Shown here piece by piece: positions 8,056-16,801 of a stretch of 58,677 bases of DNA. This DNA is from Streptomyces sp. CT34 (lineage in GTDB: Bacteria > Actinomycetota > Actinomycetes > Streptomycetales > Streptomycetaceae). The translations under genes and the position numbers were made by a program. Every line of letters starts with the position of its first letter. Within the stretch, counting starts at the first letter, position 1. A model generated the notes under the pieces. The model searched no databases and was not told the DNA's origin. It saw only the letters and a list, made by a program, of their open reading frames with translations. The stretch covers positions 4,734,501 through 4,793,177 of the forward strand of contig NZ_KN708638.1 in NCBI RefSeq assembly GCF_000805335.1. The letters run 5' to 3'.

Positions 8056-9041
8056 GCTGCGGCCCCCGAGTACTCCTTGCGGCGGGCGATGATCAGGCGC
8101 GCCGCGCCGTTGACGAGCAGCGTGATCACGAAGAGGACGAGGCCGGAGGCGATCAGCGCGTTCTGCCCGAAGGTGTCGGCCTCGCTGAACTTGCTGGCGA
8201 TGTTCTGGGCGAAGGTGCCGCCGCCCGGGTCCAGCAGGCTGGCGTTGATCAGGAAGCTCGGGGAGAGGACCGTGGCGACGGCCATCGTCTCGCCCAGCGC
8301 CCGGCCCAGGCCCAGCATCGAGGCGCTGATGACGCCGGAGCGGCCGAAGGGGAGCACCGACATCCGGATGACTTCCCAGCGGGTGGCGCCGAGGGCCAGC
8401 GCGGCCTCCTCGTGCATCTTGGGGACCTGGAGGAAGACCTCGCGGCTGACGCTGGTCACGATCGGCAGGATCATGATCGCGAGCAGGATGCCGACGGTGA
8501 ACAGCGAGCGGGCGGCCCCGTTGCCGTAGCTGAAGATCCCGGTCCAACCGAGGTAGTCGTTCAGCCAGCTGTAGAGGCCGCCGAGGTGCGGTACGAGGAA
8601 GAGCGCGCCCCACAGGCCGTAGACGATGCTGGGGACGGCCGCGAGCAGGTCGATGACGTAGCCGAGCGGCGAGGCCAGCCTGCGCGGCGCGTAGTGCGAG
8701 ATGAAGAGCGCGATGCCGACCGCGACCGGGACCGCGATGAGCATCGCGATGACCGAGCTGACCACGGTGCCGAAGGCGAGCACCGCGATGCCGAACTTGG
8801 GCTCCAGGCCGGCGGCGTTCCAGTCGAGGGTGGTGAAGAAGTTGGCCTTGTCGCCGGAGATGGCGAGCACGGACCGGTAGGTGAGGAAGGCCCCGATGGC
8901 GGCCATGATCACCAGGAGGGCGATCCCGGAGCCCCGGGAGAGCCCGAGGAAGATCCGGTCACCGGGGCGGACCGCCTTGCCGGAGACCGAACTGGTCGCC
9001 GGTGGCGGCGTGTTGACTATCGGGGGCGCTGAGTAATCCAT
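8052..9041 (-). CDS. pstC: Phosphate ABC transporter permease PstC
   Basis: 329 residues with about six membrane segments. The start MDYSAPP at 9041 has GGAGAAACC directly before it. The EAA-type coupling loop reads VPKMHEEAALALGATRWEV and the family GRALGETMAVATVLS follows. Second gene of the operon, 128 bases after pstS; that gap contains a GC-rich inverted region that could trim the distal transcript, as is common after pstS. Confidence 0.95.
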   Translation of the reverse strand: MDYSAPPIVNTPPPATSSVSGKAVRPGDRIFLGLSRGSGIALLVIMAAIGAFLTYRSVLAISGDKANFFTTLDWNAAGLEPKFGIAVLAFGTVVSSVIAMLIAVPVAVGIALFISHYAPRRLASPLGYVIDLLAAVPSIVYGLWGALFLVPHLGGLYSWLNDYLGWTGIFSYGNGAARSLFTVGILLAIMILPIVTSVSREVFLQVPKMHEEAALALGATRWEVIRMSVLPFGRSGVISASMLGLGRALGETMAVATVLSPSFLINASLLDPGGGTFAQNIASKFSEADTFGQNALIASGLVLFVITLLVNGAARLIIARRKEYSGAAA

Positions 9042-9169
9042 GGTTTCTCCGGTCTGCGGAGCCCGTGGGGGCTCCTGGCGCGGCGGTGCACCGGACGGGC
9101 GGCGGCCCCGTGGCTGTACGGACCGGAAGGCTCCGGTCCGTACGGGGGCTGGGGCCGCCGCCCGGGATG

Positions 9170-10297
9170 TCAGGAGAGCGAGGCGATGGTCTTGCGGACC
9201 TTGCCGATCGTCTCGTCGGGGATGGGGGCGTAGCCGAGGGCCTTGAGGGCGTCCTGGCCGTCCTTGCCGGAGATGTAGGTCAGGAAGGACTTGGTCGCGG
9301 CGAGGGTGTCGGCCTTGTTGCCCTTGTCGCAGGCGATCTCGTACGTCACCAGGGTGATCGGGTAGGCGCCCTCGGCCTTGGTTGCGTAGTTGAGCTTCAC
9401 CGCCAGGTCGTTGCCCTGGCCGGCCGGCTTGGCCTCGGCGATCGCCTTGGAGGCGTTGTCGACGGTGGCCTCGACCGGGGCCTTGGCACCGGTGTTGATC
9501 TTGACCGTCGGGATCTTCTGGGACGTCGCGTAGGACAGCTCGAAGTAGGAGATCGCGCCGCTGGTCTGCTTGACCTGCGAGGAGACGCCCGCCGAGCCGG
9601 ACGCCGCCTGGCCGCCGGTGCCCTCCCACTTCTTCCCCGGCTCGTGCTTCCAGGCGTCGGGGGCGGCGCCCTTGAGGTACTTGGTGAAGTTGTCGGTGGT
9701 GCCCGAGTCGTCCGAGCGGTGGAACGCCTGGATCTTGAGGTTCGGGAGCTTGGCGGCCGGGTTCAGCTTCTTGATCGCGGGGTCGTTCCAGTTGGTGATC
9801 TGCGAGTCGAAGATCTTCGCCAGGGTCGGCGCGTCCAGGACGAGGCTGTCGACGCCGGGGACGTTGTAGCCGACCGCGATCGGGCCGCCGACCATCGGCA
9901 GGTCGATCGCCTGGCCGCCCTTGCAGACGGCCTTCGACTTGGCGATCTCGTCCGGCTTGAGCGCCGAGTCGGAGCCGGCGAAGGCGGTCTGGCCCTGGAG
10001 GAAGGTGGTGACACCGGCGCCCGAACCCGTGGGCTGGTAGTTGATCTCGGTGCCCGAACAGGCGCCCGAGTATGCCTGCACCCAGACGTCCATGGCGTTC
10101 TTCTGCGCCGTCGAGCCGGACGCGAGGAGTTTGCCCTTGCCGTCGCACTTGATGTTGGCCGCCTTGGCGGAGCTGCCGCTGCCGCCGCTGGAGCCGCTGG
10201 TGTTGTCGGAGCCGCACGCGGTCAGGGCCAGGGCACCGGAGACGGCGAGAGCGCCAACGGCGAGGGCGCGAACCCGGTTCTTGCGCTGAAGCTTCAC
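9170..10297 (-). CDS. pstS: Phosphate-binding lipoprotein PstS
   Basis: 375 residues. GTG 10297 has AGGAAGG 11 bases upstream. The signal peptide ends in the lipobox ALTAC with Cys28, so the protein is lipid-anchored outside the membrane. Phosphate-contacting loops are recognisable: ASGSTAQ, GSDSAL, and RSDDSGTTDNF. A Gly/Ser linker follows the lipid anchor. It captures phosphate and delivers it to PstCA. Expression is expected to be PhoP-controlled, since tandem PHO boxes lie about 120 bases upstream. Confidence 0.96.
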   Translation of the reverse strand: MKLQRKNRVRALAVGALAVSGALALTACGSDNTSGSSGGSGSSAKAANIKCDGKGKLLASGSTAQKNAMDVWVQAYSGACSGTEINYQPTGSGAGVTTFLQGQTAFAGSDSALKPDEIAKSKAVCKGGQAIDLPMVGGPIAVGYNVPGVDSLVLDAPTLAKIFDSQITNWNDPAIKKLNPAAKLPNLKIQAFHRSDDSGTTDNFTKYLKGAAPDAWKHEPGKKWEGTGGQAASGSAGVSSQVKQTSGAISYFELSYATSQKIPTVKINTGAKAPVEATVDNASKAIAEAKPAGQGNDLAVKLNYATKAEGAYPITLVTYEIACDKGNKADTLAATKSFLTYISGKDGQDALKALGYAPIPDETIGKVRKTIASLS

Positions 10298-10414
10298 TGT
10301 CGAGAGTTCCTTCCTGGTGCGCGCCGTTTCCTCGGCGTGCGGTGGTGACGGGGTGAGGCGGCATCGCGCTGCCTGCCGGCGTGCCGCGCACTCGGTACGG
10401 CCGAAATTAGGCAG

Positions 10415-10458
10415 ATCAGGTGAAGCGGCCGATGGAGCGGAGTGAACACGCGGTGAAC
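10415..10458 (-). promoter_or_regulatory. PHO box array upstream of pstS
   Basis: Reading the minus strand, four consecutive 11-base units fit the Streptomyces PhoP operator: GTTCACCGCGT (10458-10448), GTTCACTCCGC (10447-10437), a degenerate unit (10436-10426) and CTTCACCTGAT (10425-10415). A TAATTT -10 candidate sits at 10409-10404. The perfect 11-base phase is the hallmark of PhoP direct-repeat binding. Confidence 0.88.
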
Positions 10459-10478
10459 CTCGGCCGTCGGCTGAGTGC

Positions 10479-10522
10479 GAGGCGAGAAGCCCTCCGTATC
10501 GAGGCGAGAAGCACTCCGTATC
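10479..10522. repeat. 22-bp tandem duplication upstream of the pstS PHO boxes
   Basis: GAGGCGAGAAGC plus ten further bases (10479-10500) is repeated at 10501-10522 with one mismatch (C to A). The 22-base period is two helical turns and twice the PHO unit length. Confidence 0.85.
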
Positions 10523-10625
10523 CCGTACGAAACGGCTCGTCGCTCTGTTGAAGTACCGGTCGGTATGGCAGCATCCGCGCCGAAGGAGCGCACACGAATC
10601 GGTGCGGAACGACCGGAGGTGACTG

Positions 10626-11801
10626 GTGGGGAGCCAGGGGGCACGGCAGGGCGTTCGGGACATGGGTGAGGATTGCGGCGCACGGGGCGAAACGTCGGTA
10701 TCCGCCGTGCGGGCCGCGCGGGCGGTCAGGGGTGGCCGGCTGGCGGTCTGCATCGCGGTCGTCCTCTGCGCGACGGGGCTGCTCGGCGGCACGGCGACGG
10801 CGGCGCAGCGCAGCCCGGACCCGACCGGCGAGGCTCGGCACCTGGAGGACGTCCGCAAGGAGATCGACGGTCTCTACCGCAAGGCCGAGCAGGCCACCGA
10901 CGCCTATGACGCCGCCGAGGAGCAGGTGCGGCTCCAGGAGAAGGAGATCGTCCACCTGGCCCGCACCATCGACGGCGCGCAGCGCAGGCTCGCCGCCCTC
11001 AAGCGCCAGGCCGGCGCGCTGGCCAGCGCCCAGTACCGCGCCGGCGGGATCCCCACCGAGGCGAAGCTGTTCCTCAATGCCGACCCGGAAGCCTTTCTCG
11101 ACAATGCCGACCTGGCCCGCAAGGGGCAGCAGGCGGCCAAGGGCGTGATCGACCAACTCACGCACCTGAAGCGGGACTTGGAGGGGTACGCGCGGTCCGC
11201 CAGTGACCGGTGGGAGCGGCTGGAGGCCAACCGCGAGAAGAAGGACGCGGCCCGCAAGGAGATCAATAGCAAGATCGACGCGGCAAAAGCGCTGGAATCC
11301 CGGCTGGCCGCCAAGGAAAAGGACCGGCTGCAGAAACTGGAGGACGACCAGGCGCTGCTGGCCCAGCAGAAATGGCTCGACTCCGGCGTACTCAAAGACA
11401 TCACCAACAAAGCGTCCGATCAGGGCAAGAAGGCGATTTCGTACGCGACCTCGCAGATCGGGAAGGATTACGTCTGGGGTGCGGTGGGCCCGGATACGTT
11501 CGACTGCTCCGGGCTGACCCTGCGGTCCTGGCAGGCCGCCGGCCGGACGATTCCGCGGACCTCGCAGGAGCAGTGGCGGCAGCTGCCGCGGGTCGCGCTC
11601 AAGGAAATGCGGCCCGGCGACTTGATCATCTATTTCTCCGATGCCAGCCATGTCGGCATGTATCTCGGCGACGGTGCGATCGTGCATGCGCCGCGGCCCG
11701 GACGGCAGGTGACGATCACCGGTGCCGGCTCGATGCCGATCCTCGGCGTGGTACGTCCCGACGGGGATTCCGACGGCGGTGTCAATAGCGGGGCGGAGTG
11801 A
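10626..11801 (+). CDS. Secreted NlpC/P60 peptidoglycan endopeptidase with coiled-coil domain
   Basis: 391 residues. GTG 10626 has GGAGG 6 bases upstream. After a signal peptide ending near TATAAQ (about residue 62), residues 70-260 form a long coiled coil (DVRKEIDGLYRKAEQATDAY and onward). The C-terminal NlpC/P60 domain has Cys294 in FDCSG, His342 in SHVGMY and His354 in IVHAP as the catalytic triad. Such enzymes cut stem peptides of the cell wall; the coiled coil resembles RipA/CwlO partners that are held inactive until activated by a membrane complex. Divergent from pstS. Confidence 0.92.
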   Translation: MGSQGARQGVRDMGEDCGARGETSVSAVRAARAVRGGRLAVCIAVVLCATGLLGGTATAAQRSPDPTGEARHLEDVRKEIDGLYRKAEQATDAYDAAEEQVRLQEKEIVHLARTIDGAQRRLAALKRQAGALASAQYRAGGIPTEAKLFLNADPEAFLDNADLARKGQQAAKGVIDQLTHLKRDLEGYARSASDRWERLEANREKKDAARKEINSKIDAAKALESRLAAKEKDRLQKLEDDQALLAQQKWLDSGVLKDITNKASDQGKKAISYATSQIGKDYVWGAVGPDTFDCSGLTLRSWQAAGRTIPRTSQEQWRQLPRVALKEMRPGDLIIYFSDASHVGMYLGDGAIVHAPRPGRQVTITGAGSMPILGVVRPDGDSDGGVNSGAE

Positions 11802-12178
11802 TTCCGGACAATTTCCGTCGGCCGATATTCGCCGAATGACGGCACGAAGGACCGGATTGTTTAATTTCGGAGGACCGCCCACGGGGCGCGAACAGGTGCC
11901 CATCCGTAGTGGCGCCGTAGCTGAATGCGGTCGTCCGGGGTGATGTTCGTCATTCCGATTTCCGCCCGCCCCAGGTGAAATCGCTTATGGGGCGCGGCAT
12001 ATGACGTTGGCGGATTGCGGTGGCCCATTCCATGCCGGGCCGCAGTGACGCTATGGTCGCCATTCAATGCCCGGCAGCAACCCGCTCATTTGACCGACGA
12101 GCGGGGCCGATCCGGGCACGGTGAGGTGCCGGTCGGCGCATCACCGCACCCCTCGGGGGGAGGGAAGGAAGCAGACCC
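11802..12178. other. Intergenic stretch without a recognised gene
   Basis: 377 bases, noticeably less GC-rich than the flanks. A GGAGGACCG motif near 11870 is not followed by a convincing frame. A TGACGC/CTATGG pair near 12047 could be a promoter for the phosphatase gene. Nothing else is supported. Confidence 0.4.
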
Positions 12179-13780
12179 ATGCCCGTACCCGTACCGCACC
12201 GGCGGGCGGTCGTGCTGCCGCATCAGGCGGCACCGGTGGACGACGGCTGCGCGGACGATGCCCGCGCGGCGGCCGTCGGCATGCCGGCGCACGGGGGCTG
12301 CCTCGGGGCTTCGCGCACGCCGCAGGACCCGCCGGAGGCGGCCGGTACGCCTCTGGAGGCGTCCCGTACGGCTGTCGGCACCTCCCCGCTGCCCAAGGAC
12401 CTCCCGGAGTCCCGGCTTCCGCACCAGGACGCCGGGCGTCGACTTTCGGCCGAAGAGGCTGCTGCCCACGGGGGCGACGACCATGCGGCCGACCCCGCGA
12501 CCGGGGTGGTGACCCGCGCCACGTCCGACGCCAAGGGCGCCGCCGGCGAGGAGCCCACCCGCGAGGAATCGGCCACCCCGGACTCCCGCCCCCAGGTGTC
12601 CACGCCCCAGGGCCTGACCCTGCTCCTCATAGGCGAGGACCCGAACAACCACGTCCCCGAGATGTGGGACTGGGCCGGCCGCAAGGTCCGGCTGCGCACC
12701 GCCCGCAACCTCACCGAGGCCGAGCGGCTGCTCACCGACGACGTGCACTGCATCCTGCTCGACCTCACCCCGGCCGACGGCGCGGAGCGAGCCACCGGCG
12801 CCGCCCCGGGCGACGAGCTGGGCGCGCTCCGCGACGTGCTGCGCATGGCCCCCGCGCACGCCGTCCTCGTCCTCACCTGCGAGACGGACGCCGAGCGGGC
12901 CGCCGACGCGGTGCGCGTCGGCGCCCAGGACTACCTCTTCCGCGACGAGCTGGACGGCGCGGTGCTCAGCCGCGCGGTGCGCTACGCCGTCGAACGCAAA
13001 CGCGCCGACCTGGCCCAGCGCCAGCTCACCGAGTCCCGGTTGCGCGCCCAGGAGAACGCCCGTCTGGAGCGCGGCCTGCTGCCGACGCCCCTGCTGGACG
13101 GCTCCGACCTGCGGTTCGCCGCCTGCTACCGCCCCGGGCGCAGCCGTGCCCTGCTGGGCGGCGACTTCTACGACACCGTCCGCACTCCGGACGGCACCGT
13201 CCACGCCATGATCGGCGACGTCTGCGGCCACGGCCCCGACGAAGCCGCGCTCGGCGTCGAACTCCGCATCGCCTGGCGGGCGTTGACCTTCGCCGGGCTG
13301 TACGGCGACGAGCTGCTGGCCACCCTCCAGAAGGTGCTGGAGAACGAGCGCGCCGACGACGAGATCTTCGCGACGCTGTGCACCGTCGACATCTCGGAGG
13401 ACGGCCGCCGCGCCGGCCTGTGCCTGGCCGGCCACCCCGCGCCCCTGCTGGCCCGCGCCGGGGAGCAGCCGCAGCTGCTGCCGTACGAGTTCGGCGGCCC
13501 GGCGCTCGGGCTGCTGCCCGACGCCCGCTGGCCGCGCCGTCAGGTCGAACTGGGCAGCGCCTGGAGCCTGATGATGTACACCGACGGCCTCATCGAGGGC
13601 CGTATCGGCGAGGGCAACCGGCGCCTCGGCCAGGAGGGCATGGCCGAACTCGTCACCCGCCAGCTGGCGGCCGGCCTCCAGGGAGAGGAACTGCTGGACG
13701 CCTCGGTCCAGGAGGTACGCGATCTGAACGGCGGGGAACTCACGGACGATCTGGCCGTGCTGCTGCTCGACCGCCGTTAG
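12179..13780 (+). CDS. Receiver-like domain fused to PP2C (SpoIIE-type) serine phosphatase
   Basis: 533 residues. Residues 1-140 are low-complexity. A receiver-like domain (about 143-275) has an Asp at the phosphorylation position in HCILLDLTPADG but otherwise diverges. A PPM/SpoIIE phosphatase domain follows, with metal-binding GGDFYD, GDVCGHGPDEAALG, MYTDGLIEGR and the final GGELTDDLAV. Such RsbU-like enzymes dephosphorylate anti-anti-sigma factors and so release alternative sigma factors. No anti-sigma kinase lies nearby. ATG 12179 follows GGGAAGGAAG. A 28-base duplication spans its stop codon. Confidence 0.9.
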   Translation: MPVPVPHRRAVVLPHQAAPVDDGCADDARAAAVGMPAHGGCLGASRTPQDPPEAAGTPLEASRTAVGTSPLPKDLPESRLPHQDAGRRLSAEEAAAHGGDDHAADPATGVVTRATSDAKGAAGEEPTREESATPDSRPQVSTPQGLTLLLIGEDPNNHVPEMWDWAGRKVRLRTARNLTEAERLLTDDVHCILLDLTPADGAERATGAAPGDELGALRDVLRMAPAHAVLVLTCETDAERAADAVRVGAQDYLFRDELDGAVLSRAVRYAVERKRADLAQRQLTESRLRAQENARLERGLLPTPLLDGSDLRFAACYRPGRSRALLGGDFYDTVRTPDGTVHAMIGDVCGHGPDEAALGVELRIAWRALTFAGLYGDELLATLQKVLENERADDEIFATLCTVDISEDGRRAGLCLAGHPAPLLARAGEQPQLLPYEFGGPALGLLPDARWPRRQVELGSAWSLMMYTDGLIEGRIGEGNRRLGQEGMAELVTRQLAAGLQGEELLDASVQEVRDLNGGELTDDLAVLLLDRR

Positions 13781-13819
13781 CCAGGTACCGGTGCTCGACC
13801 GCCGCTAGCCAGGCACCGG
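13764..13819. repeat. 28-bp tandem duplication across the phosphatase stop codon
   Basis: Bases 13764-13791, which encode the last residues LLDRR and the TAG stop, recur at 13792-13819 with two T-to-C changes. The second copy is untranslated. The duplication is recent enough to be nearly intact. Confidence 0.9.
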
Positions 13820-13874
13820 CCGGCGGACCGGTCCGGCAGCGGACGTACTGCCGACGTACCACCGCAGCATCGAC

Positions 13875-13912
13875 AAAACCGGGCAGGTCCCTCGGGGGAC
13901 TTGCCCGGTTTT
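13875..13912. terminator. Strong bidirectional terminator
   Basis: A 17-base stem (13875-13891 with 13896-13912, one G-U pair) closes on the loop TCGG. It begins AAAACCGGGC and ends GCCCGGTTTT, so it has the A/T tracts of a rho-independent terminator on both strands. It separates the phosphatase gene from the converging DUF2516 gene. Confidence 0.95.
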
Positions 13913-13990
13913 GTTGTCAGTCGCCTGTTCCTGTCAGTCGCCCTTTGCCGTTGGCCGCCTTTTGCCGTCGGTCGCCGCGCTCGGGTGTGC

Positions 13991-14347
13991 TCAGCGGCGG
14001 CCGTTGTACGGCCCGTAGGGACCGTCCGAGCTGGAGCCGCCGCCGCGCCGCGGTCCGCGCCCGCCGCCGGTGACCTCGCGCAGCGCGGGACGGACGTCGA
14101 CGGTGTAGACGATCACCGCGATCACGCCGATGATCGGCAGGAACGACATCAGCGGCAGCAGGAACAGCAGTGCCGTGGCGAGTCCCAGGAAGATCAGCCA
14201 CATCCCCTTGTTCTGCTTGCTCGCCGCGCGATAGGCGTCCTCGCGGCGCACCGCCGCGTCGACGAGCATCACGGCGGCAAACACGCCGAGGGCGAGCTGC
14301 ACCCAGTTCAGAATGCTGTGGAACCCGTAAATCAGCACGCCATTCAC
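13991..14347 (-). CDS. DUF2516-like small membrane protein
   Basis: 118 residues with three hydrophobic segments: WVQLALGVFAAVMLVDAAV, MWLIFLGLATALLFLLPL and IIGVIAVIVYTVDV. A Gly/Arg-rich tail follows. The arrangement, with DAAVRREDAY after the first segment, fits the DUF2516 family, which has no known function. The start is uncertain: GTG 14347 is used and GTG 14338 also gives a family-like N-terminus. Neither has a strong ribosome site. Confidence 0.78.
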   Translation of the reverse strand: MNGVLIYGFHSILNWVQLALGVFAAVMLVDAAVRREDAYRAASKQNKGMWLIFLGLATALLFLLPLMSFLPIIGVIAVIVYTVDVRPALREVTGGGRGPRRGGGSSSDGPYGPYNGRR

Positions 14348-14594
14348 CGCCCGTTGGCCGTTCGCCAGGAATCTCGGTCTGTCACTCGGTCTCTCGGGGC
14401 CGCCAGAACTTCTGCCCGAACTTCTGCGCCCACCGTACCCGCACAACGGGCCGGACACGTGAGGAGTGCCCGGCCCGTTCGGATCCGTGGGAATCCACGA
14501 CGCTCCGGGGGCGCCGCCGAGCGGTCAGCCGCGCGCAAGCGGCCGGCCGCTGCCGTTCCGTACTGTGCCGTGGCTCACTTCACTGTGCTGCGGC

Positions 14595-15236
14595 TCACTT
14601 CGAGGACGGCGGGGTGCTCTTCCGGGCCTGGCCCGACGCCGGCTTGCGCGGCGCGGCGGGCTTCTTGGTCCCGGCCGGCCGGGGCTGCGTCGACGCGGTG
14701 GCCTTGGCCTCGGGACGGGTCCCGTTGGCGGGCACGGTCTTCGGGCGGTCGGCGGACTCCGAGCCGTTCTTCGCGTCGCCCTTGTCCGCCTGCTCCGGCT
14801 CGATCGCCACCGGCCGCTCCTCGACCTGCTCGGCGGCCCCGCCGCGCCAGGTCTGCACGGCGCCCCGGCCGCGCTCGGCCAGTTCGTCGTACGTCTCGCG
14901 TGCCTGCACGGCGACCTCGGCGGCCCGGCCGACGCCGCGCAGCGCCAGCTCCTGGGCCTGGTCGCGGAACTTCTTCAGATCGCCGTCCAGCGAGCCCAGC
15001 AGCTCGGCGAGCCTGTCCTGGGCCTCCTTCGCCTGCTTGGCGACCAGCGCCTGGACTTCCTTGGGGTCGGTGCTGCGTACGGACTCGAAGCGCTTGGGCG
15101 CCTCGGCCCGGAACCGCTCGACCAGCTGCGGCACCTCGCCGAGCTTCTCGGCGGCGAGATCGGCGGTGCCGGCCAGCGCGTACAGCGGGGTCGCGTCGGT
15201 CAGGGCTTTGCGGAGGTCATCGGTGGTGATGGCCAT
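14595..15236 (-). CDS. Heparin-binding haemagglutinin (HbhA)-like protein
   Basis: 213 residues. Residues 1-125 are an amphipathic helical region (DDLRKALTDATPLYALAGTADLAAEKL and onward) predicted to form coiled coil. The last 70 residues are a Lys/Pro/Ala/Thr-rich basic tail (TKKPAAPRKPASGQARK). This two-part design matches mycobacterial HbhA, an adhesin, although the streptomycete versions are not known to be adhesins and could bind lipid, DNA or polyanions. Start MAITTDD at 15236 with AGGAGG nearby. It lies 33 bases downstream of the XRE regulator, likely in one operon. Confidence 0.78.
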   Translation of the reverse strand: MAITTDDLRKALTDATPLYALAGTADLAAEKLGEVPQLVERFRAEAPKRFESVRSTDPKEVQALVAKQAKEAQDRLAELLGSLDGDLKKFRDQAQELALRGVGRAAEVAVQARETYDELAERGRGAVQTWRGGAAEQVEERPVAIEPEQADKGDAKNGSESADRPKTVPANGTRPEAKATASTQPRPAGTKKPAAPRKPASGQARKSTPPSSK

Positions 15237-15269
15237 GACGTGGTTCCTCCTGGAAACGAATGCGGTTGC

Positions 15270-15722
15270 TCAGGTGGCGTGCGGGCCGCCGTCGGCCTCT
15301 GCCTCATGGGGGTGTGCCGCGCCGGGGCCGTCCTCACGGCCGCCGGCGCCGCTGTCGTCCGCGCCGTCGCCGGCGATCCCGTTCTCCTTGCGGAAGGACT
15401 CGTAGATCTGGAGCAGCACCTGCTTCTGCCGCTCGTTCAGCGACGGGTCGGTGAGTATCGCGGTCTGCACCTCGACACCGTCCAGACCGCGCCGCTCGTC
15501 GAGGATCCCGGCCTGGACGTACAGCGTCTCCGCGGATATCCGCAGCGCCTTGGCCAGCTGCTGGAGGATCTCCGCACTCGGCTTGCGCAGGCCGCGCTCG
15601 ATCTGGCTGAGGTACGGGTTGGACACCCCCGCGGCATCGGCCAGCTGCCGCAGGCTCAGCTGCGCGGTGCGCCGCTGCTCCCGCAGGAACTCGCCGAGAT
15701 TGCCGACATTGAGTGATGCCAT
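15270..15722 (-). CDS. XRE-family transcriptional regulator
   Basis: 150 residues. An N-terminal helix-turn-helix is clear: REQRRTAQLSLRQLADAAGVSNPYLSQIERG (residues 12-42 or so). A short helical region (LNERQKQVLLQIYESFRKE) and an acidic Gly-rich tail follow. ATG 15722 gives MASLNVGNLG, the N-terminus usual for this family. It is followed by the HbhA-like gene and may autoregulate through AT-richer sequence just upstream (15743-15770). Confidence 0.88.
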   Translation of the reverse strand: MASLNVGNLGEFLREQRRTAQLSLRQLADAAGVSNPYLSQIERGLRKPSAEILQQLAKALRISAETLYVQAGILDERRGLDGVEVQTAILTDPSLNERQKQVLLQIYESFRKENGIAGDGADDSGAGGREDGPGAAHPHEAEADGGPHAT

Positions 15723-15742
15723 GCCTCGATGGTGCACGCTGG

Positions 15743-15770
15743 TGCTAACTTTTGCAAGCAAGCGCTAGCT
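15743..15770. promoter_or_regulatory. Possible operator/promoter of the XRE regulator
   Basis: An unusually AT-rich patch for this genome, containing TTGC-AA-GCAA and flanked by GCTAAC and GCTAGC. It sits directly upstream of the XRE start and is the obvious place for autoregulation. Evidence is weak. Confidence 0.3.
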
Positions 15771-15779
15771 GGAGTGCGT

Positions 15780-15807
15780 CCTGTGGCGTGTGACCTGTGG
15801 CGTGTGA
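15780..15807. repeat. 14-bp perfect tandem repeat
   Basis: CCTGTGGCGTGTGA occurs twice back to back upstream of the XRE gene. No function is evident. Confidence 0.9.
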
Positions 15808-16038
15808 CCGAGCACGCTGAACGGCCACTGCCCACTTCGAGCAGCACGGCGGGCCGGGTCGGCCGGACTGCCCGACCTGACCCGGCTGCCGGATCTCGGC
15901 GGCCCGTTCGGCGCGGTCGCGGGCAGCATGGTGCTTCCGCCGTCCCGGGCCGAAAGCCCGTGATGCGGGCGGGTGTTCAGGCCCTGGCGCCGGTGCTGCT
16001 CGGCGGAGGGCGGACCCGTAGGGCCCGCCGCGCCTGCG

Positions 16039-16635
16039 CTACCCCTTTGCCGTCGGCCGGTACGTGCACACGTGGACGCCGGTGCTGCTGGTGACCGTGG
16101 AGACCAGCTCCAGCGGGCGCTGCGTGCCGTCGTCGGGGAAGATCGTCTTTCCGCCGCCGAGCAGCACCGGCATGATCACGAGCCGGAGTTCGTCGACCAG
16201 GTCCTCGCGCAGCAGGGTGCGGACGAGGGTGGGGCTCCCCATGACCAGCAGGTCGCCGCCCTCCGTGCCGCGCAGCTCCCGGATGCGGGCGACGGCCTCG
16301 TCACCGGGGATGCGGGTGGTGTGCTCCCACGTCAGCTCGTCGTCGCCGAGCGTGTGGGACACCACGTACTTCGGGATGCTGTTCATCCGGTCGGCGAACG
16401 GGTCGCCGGCCCGCTCGGGCCACGCCGCGGCCATCGTCTGCCACGTACGGCGCCCGAACAGCAGCGCCTCGGCCTTGGTGAGCGCCTCGGCGAAGGCGCC
16501 GCCCACGACCTCCGGGTCGAAGAACGGGTGCGACCAGCCGCCGTGGGCGAAGCCGCCGTCGGTGTCCTCCTCGGGGCCGCCCGGCGCCTGCACGACGCCG
16601 TCCAGGCTGATGAACTCGCTGATCACGATGCGCAT
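16039..16635 (-). CDS. RibD C-terminal domain / dihydrofolate-reductase-like protein
   Basis: 198 residues with the DHFR-like fold of the RibD_C family: start MRIVISEFISLDGVVQAPGG, then LLFGRRTWQTMAAAWP, GDLLVMGSPTLVRTLL and the C-terminal LLGGGKTIFPDDG. These are NADPH-dependent reductases; most stand-alone members are uncharacterised and not riboflavin enzymes. ATG 16635 is preceded by GAGGAG at 8 bases. No riboflavin genes are nearby. Confidence 0.88.
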   Translation of the reverse strand: MRIVISEFISLDGVVQAPGGPEEDTDGGFAHGGWSHPFFDPEVVGGAFAEALTKAEALLFGRRTWQTMAAAWPERAGDPFADRMNSIPKYVVSHTLGDDELTWEHTTRIPGDEAVARIRELRGTEGGDLLVMGSPTLVRTLLREDLVDELRLVIMPVLLGGGKTIFPDDGTQRPLELVSTVTSSTGVHVCTYRPTAKG

Positions 16636-16801
16636 GGACTCGCTCCTCGGGTCTTCGCTTCAGGTGACGGCAGGGGAGACTGCCGCGCCGCGCCGAAATC
16701 ATCGCTCCTACGGGAACCCGCGGGTGTGCTGTGGCACACCCGCCCACCGGTCTCCTCGCACCACCACGTGTGCGCCGCCGCACCCGGCCTACCGTGGGCG
16801 G

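Noticed and set aside
9065..10348. A 427-codon plus-strand frame opposite pstS
   Set aside because: Composition is that of a shadow frame; pstS has a signal peptide, lipobox and binding motifs.
10298..10625. c-di-AMP (ydaO-type) riboswitch ahead of the NlpC/P60 gene
   Set aside because: Such switches often precede cell-wall hydrolase genes in actinobacteria, but I cannot find the conserved core here.
11861..12067. 68-codon minus-strand frame in the NlpC-phosphatase gap
   Set aside because: No ribosome site, no recognisable sequence, and it spans the likely phosphatase promoter.
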